From Ostreococcus mediterraneus (taxonomy: Eukaryota > Chlorophyta > Mamiellophyceae > Mamiellales > Bathycoccaceae), in assembly GCA_012295225.1 (NCBI GenBank), contig WMKK01000009.1, positions 579,909-643,908 on the forward strand: a stretch of DNA of 64,000 bases, read 5' to 3'. Made by a program: the position numbers and the translations under genes. Within the stretch, counting starts at the first letter, position 1, and each line of letters opens with the position of its first letter. Positions 18,684 to 28,660 of this stretch are shown in pieces. Under the pieces are notes generated by a model. It made no database searches. It was not told where the DNA came from and was given only the letters and a program-made list of their open reading frames with translations.

Positions 18684-20608
18684 ATGTCTGGCGGTCTTCC
18701 CTATGGGTTGCAATCGATGTTAAAGGTGCGCGAATGGAGAAGAGCACGGGAAGACGGATGCGGATGGCGATGATGCGTTGGCGCGTTTGAGCAAGGCGGC
18801 GGGAGATTAATGCGCAGCGCGCGTCGATGGAGGCGCGGTGCGCGCGCGAACGCGCGGTGTGCGCGGCGCAAGATATTGTTTCGTCGATTCGTCGCGCGCG
18901 GGAGGCGTGTGCGGCGGTGCCGCGCGCGTGAGACGACGGTCAAACGCGGCGCGGATGTGTGTTTTTTCTCGCGCGCGTTGACTTAACGTTGAAATCGTTT
19001 GTGCGCGAATAGGACGGGTCCAAGCACCTCACGGGCTTGGACGAAGCCGTGGTGAGAAATATTGAGGCGTGTAAGCAGTTGAGTCAAATCACGCGCACGT
19101 CGCTCGGGCCGAATGGGATGAATAAGATGGTGATCAATCATCTTGAGCGGTTATTCGTGACGAGCGACGCGGCGGTGATCGTTCGTGAATTGGAAGTCGC
19201 GCACCCCGCGGCGAGGTTGATTGTGATGGCAGCGCAGTCGCAAGAACGCGAGATGGGTGATGGGACGAATCTTGTGGTGACGTTCGCGGGTGAGCTCTTG
19301 GGATTGGCGGAGGAGTTGGTGCGCGACGGGTTGCACCCTAGCGAAATCATCGAAGGGTATGAAAAGGCGTTGACGAAGACATTGGAGTGGATGGAAGAGC
19401 TCGTGGTGGAGGGTAGTGAAGTACTTGATGTCAGAGACGTTGCGGCGACTGCGGGAAGAATCAAAGGCACTTTGAGTTCTAAGCAGCACGGATTTGAAGA
19501 CAAGTTGTCCACCGTCGTCGCGCAAGCGTGCATTGACGTTTTGCCGAAGAATCCCATGAACTTCAACGTCGACAACGTTCGAACATCCAAGATTCCAGGA
19601 TCTTCATTGTCCGATTGCACCGTGGTGCAAGGGATGGTGATTCGCCGTGGCGTTGAAGGATCCGTTCGCACGCTGAAGAATGTCAAGGTTGCGGTGTTTG
19701 GATGCGCGGTGGATACGTCATCCACGGAGACCAAGGGCACGGTGTTGATCTCTTCTGCGAAAGAACTCGAAGCGTACTCCAAGGGCGAAGAAGCGAAGAT
19801 GGAGGAGTACATCAGAGACATTGCCGAAAGCGGTGCTAAGGTTGTAGTCACGGGTCAATCGTTTGGTGAAATGGCTATTCACTTCATCGAACGCTACGGT
19901 TTGATGGCGGTAAAGATTCCTTCCAAGTTTGAACTTCGCCGTTTGTGCCGCGCGACGAACGCGAAGGGTTTAGTCAAGCTCGCTCGTCCGGAAGGTGATG
20001 AGCTCGGATATGTGTCATCGATTGAGGTGCGTGAAATCGGCGGTACGCAGTGCATCGTTCTTTCTCAAGACGACCACACGTCTCGCGTTTCTACCGTCGT
20101 CTTGCGAGGATCCACCGAAAGCGCCCTCGATGATATGGAACGTGCCGTCGATGACGGCGTGAACGCATTCAAGGCGCTCACGAAGGATTCACGAACGGTT
20201 CCCGCCGGAGGCGCGACAGAAATTGAACTCGCCCACCGCCTCGCCGCGTACGGTCGCAAGCAAACTGGTTTGGATCAGTACGCCATCGCAAAGTTTGCCC
20301 AAGCACTTGAAGTAGTACCGAGAACGTTGGCTGAAAACGCCGGAGTGAACGCCACGGATTGCGTGTACAACTTGTACGCCGCGCACGCCAACGGGGACGT
20401 CTCGGCTGGCGTTGACATTTCTGGCGATAAGTCATACACCAACCTCGGTGCTGACGCAAACATCTACGACGTCTTCCTCGTCAAGTACTGGGCGTTGAGG
20501 TACGCCGTCGAAGCCGTGTGTACGGTGCTCTCGGTGGACTCCATCATCATGGCTAAGCACGCGGGTAAAGCGCCCGGCGGAGGCGCCCCGGGCGGCGAGC
20601 AAGATTAG
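18684..20608 (+). CDS. CCT8: CCT8, theta subunit of the TRiC/CCT cytosolic chaperonin, two exons
   Basis: Join 18684..18725 and 19013..20608, 545 residues. The 14-codon first exon encodes MSGGLPYGLQSMLK. Exon 2 resumes in phase 0 with DGSKHLTGLDEAVVRN, matching the conserved CCT8 N-terminus. Group II chaperonin motifs are present: TSLGPNGMNKMV, GDGTNLVVTFAGELL, and NTTGT-type hinge sequences. The C-terminus is Gly-rich (GKAPGGGAPGG). It occupies one place in the eight-membered ring that folds actin, tubulin and WD proteins. The donor is GTGCGC. The 287-base intron lacks the ACTGAC motif and has a CTTAAC-type branch candidate. Confidence 0.97.
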
Positions 20609-20794
20609 AAACAAAAACTGAAATTCGCCACGCGACATCCGTCAAGGCATCAACTAAATCATTAGAGATCATAGATTGTGGTCGTTTGTTAATACAACGC
20701 GCATTTGTCTTTCAAGTGCAGCTCATGACGAGAACGTCCCGCGCCCAAAGCGCCGGCCGCGACAGTTGCGAACCCGCACTTCGCAACGCTCGCC

Positions 20795-21459
20795 ATGCGC
20801 GCCGCAACTTTCGGCGTCCCTCGCGTCAGCGTGTGGCGTTGCGACGCCGCCGCCGATCGACCGAGCGCGTTATCGCGTCTCGGACACGAGCCAGACTCCA
20901 AGCTCGGCGCACACGGACTCGGGACAAAGCTCAACCACCGAGGTCGTCGCGTGTTGTCTTACGAACCCGCTCGAAAATTCGTCTGGCACCTGTGCCTGCG
21001 TTCGGAAGAAGATTTCCGCGACTGGGCCGTGAATTCACGACGGGGGGCGGTATTCATTCCTCGCGATCCGGACGTGGCATACGCCGGCAAAGGTTGGGTG
21101 GACTGGGAGGTGCGTCGGCTGACTCAGCCGCGCGTCGAAGCGTCGAAGCGTCGAAGTCGACAATCTCAACGCCATCGCGTGGTGTACGCGCCGACTCACG
21201 GTATACGTGTCATCTTCGTCGTTGTCATTAGGATTTCTTGGGCACGCCGGTAGATTTTGAGACGTGTCGCGCGTACGCGAGATCGTTAAACTTGACGAGC
21301 CAACACGAGTGGTGGGAGCTGGCGCGTCGCGAAGGAGGCTTACCACATCGAATTCCTACTCGTCCGGGTCAATATTTTCGAGATAAGGGTTGGCAAGGGT
21401 TTTCGGATTTCTTAGGCATCCCCGAACGCGAGGACGAGGTGGATTTGGGGTATCGATGA
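20795..21459 (+). CDS. Short protein with two integrase-repeat-unit (GW.DWLG-type) modules, two exons
   Basis: Join 20795..21109 and 21232..21459, 180 residues. Exon 1 covers YEPARKFVWHLCLRSEEDFR, AVFIPRDPDVAYAGKGW and VDWE. Exon 2 begins in phase 0 with DFLGTPVDFETCRAYARSLN. The splice therefore restores GWVDWEDFLG, then a second unit with EWWELARR, IPTRPGQYFRDKGWQGFSDFLG. This pattern matches the repeat seen in algal proteins and in phage-integrase-associated repeat units; I know of no function. Two repeats is few for such proteins. The N-terminal 45 residues are Arg/Ala-rich and could be a transit peptide. The donor is GTGCGT. Confidence 0.75.
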
Positions 21460-21561
21460 CGTGTTGTTCGCTCCGCCGACGATTTTTTTATATATTTATT
21501 CGCGACTCGCCGGTATCGGCGCCGTAATTACTACCTAGTGTGTTGTTGTACAGACATATTC

Positions 21562-22545
21562 TCAACTCAAGTTGCACAGCAACGTCAACGAAAATGTACG
21601 CCATAAATACGCAACGACGCTCGCTTCATCATCCGCGCTTCGCGCGGCGCCAAATGCTTGCGTAAGGCGCGCGCGCGCGTCGACGAGCGCGGCTCGACAC
21701 GACGCGTTCTCAGGACGAACGACATCAAACGACAGTAACACCGCGCCCGAATCGCGTGAGACATTCCAAAACGCGCGCGGATGAAAATCGTTTACGATGT
21801 GTACCGATCCTAGATCGAGTGCGCGAGTCTCATCGCCAGCTTTCAATCCGGCGGATTTGCCGTGTAAACCGGCGTCCCGAGCCAACACCACGTGTACGCG
21901 CCAATATCCATCCGCTAATCCCGTCGCGACGCGACTCGTCGCGCTTTCCGCCCCACCAGCGCCCGGACCAAGCACCCAAATCTTACCGTTAAACCCACCC
22001 AGAGCGCTCATGGCGCGAATGGTGTTTGGAAAGCACCGCGCCGCCAGTCGGTTGGGCGCGTCCAACGTCGCGTCGTGCAACGCGATAAACGACCAACCAC
22101 CATCCCGCATCTTCTCACTCGGCTGCCTCGCGTCCTCTCTACCATCACCACTAGTACTACTATTCGTATGCCCACCCGCAACGCACACGGCGTTCACAAA
22201 ACTCGCCAATTCCTTTGTAAACATGGGCGCGCTCTCGCGCAACGCCTTTGCGCACCGCGACGCCGTCGACCCATCATCCACCCTCTCAAACGCCGCAAAC
22301 CCGCGCTTACGACGATACCGCCTGAGCACCAACCCATAAAACGCAAACACCGGCCGTCCGCAGAACGCACGCCAGAACGGAAGCGCCCCGAGCGCCACCG
22401 CGCACGCCAACGCCGCGCCTCGTCGCTGGTCGAGTTCAAATCCAACGCGCACAACGTGCGCCACGAACGCGACGTAAGGGGCGAGAAACCCGACGTAGCG
22501 CGCGCGGTCACCGAGCGTGGCGGTGCGAGAGCGCGTGCGCGCCAT
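21562..22545 (-). CDS. Aspartyl/asparaginyl beta-hydroxylase-domain membrane protein
   Basis: The product has 327 residues from ATG 22545; the frame runs on to 22611 but only with GTG. It has one or two N-terminal membrane segments (YVGFLAPYVAFVAHVVRV, AALACAVALGALPFWRAF) after a basic start. The C-terminal half fits the Asp/Asn hydroxylase fold: GYWRVHVVLARDAG, DLGSVHIVNDFHPRAFWNVS with the second iron histidine, and AVLLSFDVVRPE. The strand with the basic 2-oxoglutarate site is less clear. It would hydroxylate a protein side chain in the ER lumen or Golgi. A polymorphic stretch (HTNSSTSGDGRED) interrupts the domain. Confidence 0.7.
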   Translation of the reverse strand: MARTRSRTATLGDRARYVGFLAPYVAFVAHVVRVGFELDQRRGAALACAVALGALPFWRAFCGRPVFAFYGLVLRRYRRKRGFAAFERVDDGSTASRCAKALRESAPMFTKELASFVNAVCVAGGHTNSSTSGDGREDARQPSEKMRDGGWSFIALHDATLDAPNRLAARCFPNTIRAMSALGGFNGKIWVLGPGAGGAESATSRVATGLADGYWRVHVVLARDAGLHGKSAGLKAGDETRALDLGSVHIVNDFHPRAFWNVSRDSGAVLLSFDVVRPENASCRAALVDARARLTQAFGAARSADDEASVVAYLWRTFSLTLLCNLS

Positions 22546-22647
22546 CGCTCGCGCGCGTCGACGCGCGGTGGCGCGACGCCGCGGGGTGAGCCGTCGCGCA
22601 GGTGCACCCACGTGTGATACATTTTACAGCTCAAGGGACAGTGTTTT

Positions 22648-22662
22648 GAGTCATGATTGGTC
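22648..22662 (+). promoter_or_regulatory. GAGTCATGATTGGTC promoter element
   Basis: The element sits 72 bases before the LRR gene start, in the gap with a divergent hydroxylase gene. It combines a GCN4/AP-1-like GAGTCA with an inverted CCAAT (ATTGG). An identical copy occurs at 58688. A palindromic TCACGTGA lies just downstream. Confidence 0.55.
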
Positions 22663-22734
22663 GTTTGGTCACGTGACGCCACCAGTGACCCACCATCGCG
22701 TCCGGCGGCGGACTCGCCCCAGAGCGCATCCGCG

Positions 22735-24777
22735 ATGGCCGTCGCCGACGACCTCTCGCGCGCGTTCGCCGCGCGATGCACCGCGAGCGTCGAACCTCTT
22801 TTCGCGCATTCGAGCGATTCCGACGTCGGCGACGCGCTCTGGAGCGACAGCGAGAGCGATTGGAGCGATGCGCAAGACCGAGAGTCGGACGGCGCGCACG
22901 ACGCATCGAAAGCGCCGAGCGCGGCGCAAGGCGGTGGACGACCCTGGGCGCACGCGAGTCGGGCGAAGAGACGGGCGAGGCACGCGGTGAGAGTGGCGAA
23001 GCGCGACGCGTGCGGTGGAGATGATCCGAAGATGACACAGGAGGAGGGCGGCGGCGGGACGTTTTTGAGCGAGTTGAGCGAAGACGCGGCGTTGGAAATA
23101 TTGAAGTGGCTCACGCCGAAAGATATCGCTCGAGTGGCGTGCACGCGGAAATCAGAAATGGCCATGTTAACGGATGGTGATTCAGAAGTAGCGGCGGCGG
23201 TGTGGGGACGGGTGACATTGAGACGCGGGGACGACGCGGCGAAGGCGTTGGCGACGGTGCGTTCGCTGGCAAAGACGACGTTGAAAGAGTTGGACGTTTC
23301 TGGGAGTGGCGTGAAAAATTTGAAACGTGCGGATTTGATTGAAACGCTCGGTGTGTGTGCGAGAGTGACGCATGTGCGAGCGTGTGATTTGGGTGATGTT
23401 GGGAAATTGACGACGAAGGATGTCGCGGCGTGCTTGGACGCGGCGCCGAGCGTGCGACGGATGACGTGTGATTTGGGGCACAAAATTGTATACGACCCAA
23501 TACGACGCGACCCGACGGCAAAGTACATTGATGTGTACGACGAGAATGTGAAAAATTTAGTGCACACGTTGGAAAACGAAAAGTTGCGCGTGAGACGGCT
23601 GAAATTGCATTCTGCGGATCCATCCAGCGTCCGCGCGGCGGCCATCGCATCCGCGGCAAACGGGCCGAATAAAGTGGAATCATTCGATGCGAGTTGGAGT
23701 TTACGAATCGCCAACGAAGGTGCGAACGCGGTGGCAGAGTGCTTGGCGCAAGGTTGGGATGTGAAGCGTTTGGCGATTCGCAAAGCCGCCGTGTCTGATG
23801 AAGGCGCCGCGAATATAGCTGAGGCGATTAAACGCGCGGGCGCGGATGGTAAAAGTCAACTGCGCTGGCTCGATCTCGGATCGAACGACATCCGCGGACC
23901 CGGTGCGTGCGCGATTGGCGACACCATCGGTTCCCCTGGGGTAAATCTCACGCGAGTGACGCTGCGCGGGAATGGCATACAGTTTGACTCGCTGTCAACG
24001 CTTGGCCGCGGTATCGCCATGTCCACCACGTTGCGACGGATCGATTTAGCACACAATGGGTTTGGCAACAGTGGCGTGCTCGCACTTGCCGAAGGACTAT
24101 CGAAAGCGCGTGCCCCAAATCTTCGAGTCATTCTCCTCGGTTTCAACTCCATCGGCGCGGAGGGCGTTAAAGGATTGATGGCTGCGTTGGCGGATACCGA
24201 CGTCGAACATTTAGACCTCGCCTGCAACGTCGTCGGATCAGATGGTGCCGTCGAGATTGCTAAAGTATTAAACGCCACAAAGCTTAAAAGCTTAAATTTG
24301 GCGGTAAATAATATTGGTGTGCGTGGTGAGCGCGCCGGCGTACAGGCGCTGTCTCGCGCGCTTGAAGGCAACCAGACACTTGAAATCTTAAACTTGCGCG
24401 GCAACGCAATTTCTAAGATGTGCGCGGGTGATCTTGCGGATTTATTGCTCGAAGATTCGGCGCTTATTCAATTGAACGTGGGGTATAACGAGCTTTACGA
24501 CCACGGTGCGTGGGAGATAGCCGAGGCTTTAGAGGACAACACAACGATACTCGGTGTCGACATGCAGCGCAACGAAATCACGGATGAAGGCGCGTCATGT
24601 TTGCTCAAAACTCTCGAGCTGAACACCGTGCTGCAAGAAATTGACTTGCGAAGTAACATGATTTCTCCCGAGTGTCTCACGAAATTTGAAGTTTTTGGTG
24701 ACAAGGCGAATTGCCGTTGGCAGCTCGAGCCACCAAAGAAAAAAGTGGTCAAGCCGCGGCGAGGCGCGACAAAGTAA
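22735..24777 (+). CDS. F-box-like leucine-rich-repeat protein (ribonuclease-inhibitor type LRRs)
   Basis: The product has 680 residues from ATG 22735. The N-terminus is acidic (SDSDVGDALWSDSESDWSD) then basic. A helical motif (FLSELSEDAALEILKWLTPKDIARVACT) at about residue 110-140 fits an F-box. From about 200 to 650 there are LRRs of the ribonuclease-inhibitor/NLRC3 type, for example LRWLDLGSNDIRGPGA, LRRIDLAHNGFGNSGVLAL, VEHLDLACNVVGSDGAVEI and LEILNLRGNAISKM. A Lys-rich end (PKKKVVKPRR) may be nuclear. The likely role is a substrate receptor of an SCF ubiquitin ligase; the target is unknown. The start was chosen because the frame upstream only adds a short segment beginning in the promoter element. 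Confidence 0.8.
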   Translation: MAVADDLSRAFAARCTASVEPLFAHSSDSDVGDALWSDSESDWSDAQDRESDGAHDASKAPSAAQGGGRPWAHASRAKRRARHAVRVAKRDACGGDDPKMTQEEGGGGTFLSELSEDAALEILKWLTPKDIARVACTRKSEMAMLTDGDSEVAAAVWGRVTLRRGDDAAKALATVRSLAKTTLKELDVSGSGVKNLKRADLIETLGVCARVTHVRACDLGDVGKLTTKDVAACLDAAPSVRRMTCDLGHKIVYDPIRRDPTAKYIDVYDENVKNLVHTLENEKLRVRRLKLHSADPSSVRAAAIASAANGPNKVESFDASWSLRIANEGANAVAECLAQGWDVKRLAIRKAAVSDEGAANIAEAIKRAGADGKSQLRWLDLGSNDIRGPGACAIGDTIGSPGVNLTRVTLRGNGIQFDSLSTLGRGIAMSTTLRRIDLAHNGFGNSGVLALAEGLSKARAPNLRVILLGFNSIGAEGVKGLMAALADTDVEHLDLACNVVGSDGAVEIAKVLNATKLKSLNLAVNNIGVRGERAGVQALSRALEGNQTLEILNLRGNAISKMCAGDLADLLLEDSALIQLNVGYNELYDHGAWEIAEALEDNTTILGVDMQRNEITDEGASCLLKTLELNTVLQEIDLRSNMISPECLTKFEVFGDKANCRWQLEPPKKKVVKPRRGATK

Positions 24778-24837
24778 GCGCGCACCGGGTGGAACCGTAT
24801 AGTGAATAGTATTGCTTTAATTTATAACATAGTTCTG

Positions 24838-27800
24838 CTAGTCTGCGTGTGAATGCGATCGCGAATGCGATCGCGAGTGATACTCTTCTGTGTGCGCAGA
24901 GGTGTCGCGCAACCACTCACGCAAATTGTCGAATTCGCCGCGGAAAGAAATCGTCGGGTGCTTACGCAACACCGACATGATCAAGTTTGGAAACGCCATG
25001 TCGGCGATAATCTTTTGCGAGCTGACAGAGTTAATCGCCAGTGATAGAACACATCCAATCACCGACTGCGCTGTAGCTTCAGACTCGCTACCGAAATGCG
25101 TGAGCACATTCTTTAACACACGCATCGACGTCACGGTGCCCGCGACTTCATCCGTCGTCGTCGCCTTCATAAACGCAGTCTTCCCACGGCCGTTATCCTT
25201 GACGATGGCCCAAACCGCGGTCGCAGCCCATTGCTGTAACGCGGCGTTTCTAGGGAAGCGTGTCATGACACCAATTATGGCGGTGAACAACGATCCATCG
25301 ATCACCGCGTCCGTGGCTTGGATGCGCTTGTACGACAACGTGCTCGTCGTGAGCATGTGAAGCAACGCGCACGCCCCGGCGCCAAACGCAGCGTTACCTC
25401 GCGTAATCGCATGCGCCAACGCTGCGATGCCGCCGTTTAAGACCAAGGCAACCCCAAGCGTGGGCTCGGTGGCAAACATTTCAGCGAGCGCCTCAGACGC
25501 AGCCGCGTGGGCGCGCGTGTCGCGAGCGTTCAACACTCGAATGGCTTCATTCACGGTCCATTCTTTACCGCCGTCCATGAGGCGCGCGACTTCGTTCGGT
25601 GGGTAATCTTGTACTTCCTCAGCGTCGATAACGGCATTCTTGTACGATTGGTATTGCTTGCTCGACGCGCCTGCGGCTTTTGCCGGCGTATCGAAACCAT
25701 CGTTTGTTTGCGCAGTGTTGGAGCCAAAGCGTTGTGCGGCGTTGGAGCCACCAGCGACGGCATTGGAGCCGCCGACGCCAGCACGGCGGGCCGCCGGAGT
25801 TTGTTGCTTTGACGAACCAAATCTTACGTACTCGTCATCAATATCCGCAGCGTCATTGAACATATTCAATGCGTTAATATGCGGTACAGACGACTTCGTG
25901 TCATCTTGCGTCCCGGCGTCGAGAACGCGCTCCGCCGCGTTGCGTTCGCTACGCGTGGTGCTTTTATTGCTTCGTGTCACAGATTTCGCTCCGCCTCTAT
26001 CACCACGAATCCAATCTCTGAGCATACCAAATTCGCCGTGGAAAGAAATTTCTGGATTTTCGCTCAGTGTCTTGCGAATGGCGCTGCGCAAACCAACTTC
26101 CACGAGCTTGTCCTGGATGTCTTTGTTATCCTTGGCGAGAGAAAGCGCGCACCCGAGAAATTTGCGAATCGTGGGCAGGTACTGGTTCGATCCGGTGTCC
26201 GCGCGCGCTTGTGCGAGGCCAGACTTGATGTGTTCCAACACCGGTCCGCAGTCCATCACGGTTTCCTGCGCGGGTTTACCGCCGATACCCGTGTACGACC
26301 AAAGAGCGTGCACGGCTTCCGCTTTCATTTCCAAGTCGTCGGGATGTCTTGCCATGGCATCGAGAATCGCCGACGGCAAAATGCGGAAGCGAACTTGCTT
26401 TTTGAGCCGCGACATTGTAGATTGATCGGTGAGAAGCGCACGTAACATACGCATGGCGGCGTACATCATGTCAGGATTGTGCAGGTAATAACGCAAGCAA
26501 TCCACGGCGGTTCGCGGGCCGCCACAGGTGAGGACAAGATACGCTCCTCTTCGTTCCGCGATGCGGGCCAACGCGAGAAGACTGCGATACGCAATTTCTT
26601 CGCTCTCATCCTTTGACACACCCGCAACCGAACCCGGTGGATTGAGCGCAATCTTACACAGCATTGAAATCACTCGCTTTTTGGCAAAGTACATTTGTTC
26701 CGGAGTCGCTCCGCGTCTCTTCATACGCTCGCGCATGGCGGCGGCACGCTTTTGCGTTGCAGATGCCTTTTCATCCTTGCCGTACTGCATAGACAACGCC
26801 CGCCCAACTGGCGTCGCGTACTTGAGCATTTCCAACTTGGGTAACTCAGATGGGTTGCTGAATTCTTCCTTGAGCCACACATGCAACGAGGAAAACTCAC
26901 CGTCGAATGCGAGGTGCGGATTTTCTTGCAGCGTCTTTCGTAGCAACGCTCGGTAGCCTTCGACAACCAAGAACTTCTGCACCGCTTGATTCCCCATCGC
27001 AAGGGAAAAGATCAAACCCATCATCTTGCGACGGTACTTACCTTTCGGGTCGTCCAAATCCGACATGCTCAACATCTTCTTAACATATGGCAAAAATCCA
27101 GCGTTTCTCACTCGATCCTGAACATCCTTGCCCCCGAGAGCGTTGGCGCTCCAAAGCGTGTGCGCACCTTCACCGATGATGTCAACGCGATCTTGATGCA
27201 GACCAGCGGCTTTGGAAATTGCTGTGGGCAATAAGCGGAAACGTTGTTGCTTCTTTACGTGGATCATCGTCATCGGATTGGACGTGAGCGCGCGAATCAA
27301 CTTAAAACAGGCGCTCACCATTTTCGGGTTGCCTTCGTAAAGCTTCAAGCAATCGAACGCGCATCTCTGACCTCCGAGGGTCAAAATCATGAACGCACTT
27401 CGAGAGTGTGCCAAACGAGCCAAACCTTCGATGCACCGTTGGGCGATTTGTTCGGATGCCTGCTTGGTCAAGCCGTTCACTGATCCGGGCGGATTGATTG
27501 CCATGCAAATCATCATCGAACACGCACGTTTACGAGTGTCATACATATCCAATTGCCCTCGTTTGGCGTACACTGATGATCTACCTGTACGCGCCGTGCG
27601 CACGCGGCCAATTTCTCGAACTTCCTCGACGGATTCTCCAGCTCGGCGCGGCGCGCGAGTCGCCGTGGTTTGCTGCTTAAGTTCTGGCTGTTGCGATGAT
27701 CGCATGCGTATCTCCTCACGAACTTCTTCATCCGTACGCGACGTGATATATTTCATGCTCTCGCCTTCGAGCACCTCCTTACGTCGCTGCGTGAGCGAAA

Positions 27801-28380
27801 ATTGTGTCTTCGCCGCGTGTCTACCCTCCAACCACTCCAACGCCAAGTGCAAGTCATTCACCACCACCGCATCCAAAGCCATCTCACCATCTTCGTAGGA
27901 ATACCCCAACATCACCAATTGCGCAATCACCGTCACACGCGACGCCAACTCTGGCGCGATCCTCACTGGTAAAGACATGGCCACCGGCATATCAAATCCT
28001 TCCTTTTCGTACCGCACGCGCGCCACCTCACTTTGCAACTGTCGAAACGCCCCAGAAAGATCCGCCACGCGTTCTTGTGCACGACGCAATTCCTCACGTT
28101 CGCGCTCAATAATCTCATTCGTACCCTCCGCCGGTCGCTCTTGCAACTCCTTCACCGTTTGCTTCAAATTCGCAACCTCTTGCTCACTCAAGCTCAACGC
28201 CGTCAACGCGTTCCGCATCGCACTCGACGCTTGCGATAACATCTGCTGCGAAGATGCCGTCTTCGCCCGTAACGCTTGCTGCGCCGCGTCGATCGCGCGG
28301 TCGAACTCGTGTTTCGGAACCATCCCATCCACCACTTGCACATTCACCGACAAGTTGGGTGTTGCATCCATGGTGGTCAT
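24838..28380 (-). CDS. Large protein: coiled coil, UBA-like segment and three ARM-type repeat modules
   Basis: The product has 1180 residues from ATG 28380 (the frame also opens at GTG 28389). Residues about 20-130 form a coiled coil (EVANLKQTVKELQER, EREREELRRAQERVADL). Residues about 145-185 (VIAQLVMLGYSYEDGEMALD, LHLALEWLE) look like a UBA domain. Three long armadillo/HEAT-like modules follow. Each closes with nearly the same motif: ENPHLAFDGEFSSLHVWL, ENPEISFHGEFGMLRDWI and KHPTISFRGEFDNLREWL. Modules 1 and 2 both open with the block ICMAINPPGSVNG or CKIALNPPGSVAG. The linker between modules 2 and 3 is low-complexity with VGGSNAVAGGSNAAQ. The tail is HSRSHSRSHSHAD. I do not know a named family. 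A scaffold or ubiquitin-linked adaptor is inference. Confidence 0.8.
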   Translation of the reverse strand: MTTMDATPNLSVNVQVVDGMVPKHEFDRAIDAAQQALRAKTASSQQMLSQASSAMRNALTALSLSEQEVANLKQTVKELQERPAEGTNEIIEREREELRRAQERVADLSGAFRQLQSEVARVRYEKEGFDMPVAMSLPVRIAPELASRVTVIAQLVMLGYSYEDGEMALDAVVVNDLHLALEWLEGRHAAKTQFSLTQRRKEVLEGESMKYITSRTDEEVREEIRMRSSQQPELKQQTTATRAPRRAGESVEEVREIGRVRTARTGRSSVYAKRGQLDMYDTRKRACSMMICMAINPPGSVNGLTKQASEQIAQRCIEGLARLAHSRSAFMILTLGGQRCAFDCLKLYEGNPKMVSACFKLIRALTSNPMTMIHVKKQQRFRLLPTAISKAAGLHQDRVDIIGEGAHTLWSANALGGKDVQDRVRNAGFLPYVKKMLSMSDLDDPKGKYRRKMMGLIFSLAMGNQAVQKFLVVEGYRALLRKTLQENPHLAFDGEFSSLHVWLKEEFSNPSELPKLEMLKYATPVGRALSMQYGKDEKASATQKRAAAMRERMKRRGATPEQMYFAKKRVISMLCKIALNPPGSVAGVSKDESEEIAYRSLLALARIAERRGAYLVLTCGGPRTAVDCLRYYLHNPDMMYAAMRMLRALLTDQSTMSRLKKQVRFRILPSAILDAMARHPDDLEMKAEAVHALWSYTGIGGKPAQETVMDCGPVLEHIKSGLAQARADTGSNQYLPTIRKFLGCALSLAKDNKDIQDKLVEVGLRSAIRKTLSENPEISFHGEFGMLRDWIRGDRGGAKSVTRSNKSTTRSERNAAERVLDAGTQDDTKSSVPHINALNMFNDAADIDDEYVRFGSSKQQTPAARRAGVGGSNAVAGGSNAAQRFGSNTAQTNDGFDTPAKAAGASSKQYQSYKNAVIDAEEVQDYPPNEVARLMDGGKEWTVNEAIRVLNARDTRAHAAASEALAEMFATEPTLGVALVLNGGIAALAHAITRGNAAFGAGACALLHMLTTSTLSYKRIQATDAVIDGSLFTAIIGVMTRFPRNAALQQWAATAVWAIVKDNGRGKTAFMKATTTDEVAGTVTSMRVLKNVLTHFGSESEATAQSVIGCVLSLAINSVSSQKIIADMAFPNLIMSVLRKHPTISFRGEFDNLREWLRDTSAHTEEYHSRSHSRSHSHAD

Positions 28381-28568
28381 GTCGACCACTCACCTCGCTC
28401 GGCGTCGAGTTGTGTCGCGCGCGCGCTGTGGGTTGGTGCGATGCGTTCAGGGTCGAGCACCGCGCGGCGACGGCGGCGACGGCGGCGACGGCGACCGCGT
28501 GCGGTGCAATGTCGCCGGCACGCGATCGCCCGATTTTGGGCTTTAACACCCCGATTTTTTCAATTGAC

Positions 28569-28579
28569 GAGTCATGACC
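28569..28579 (+). promoter_or_regulatory. GAGTCATGACC element in divergent promoter
   Basis: This is a partial copy (GAGTCATG) of the element at 22648, preceded by TGAC so that TGACGAGTCAT is formed. It lies between the ARM-repeat gene (minus) and the ArfGAP gene (plus), about 90 bases before the latter. Confidence 0.4.
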
Positions 28580-28660
28580 AGGAGACGAGTCCCTTGGGAG
28601 TCTGGCTGAGGAAGCCCCTGTGCGGTCGCCAGAGCGCGGCGCGCGGCGCGGCGCGGTGCG

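Noticed and set aside
22194-23783. 529-residue open frame on the minus strand
   Set aside because: It overlaps both the hydroxylase-like gene and the LRR gene and has no recognisable domain.
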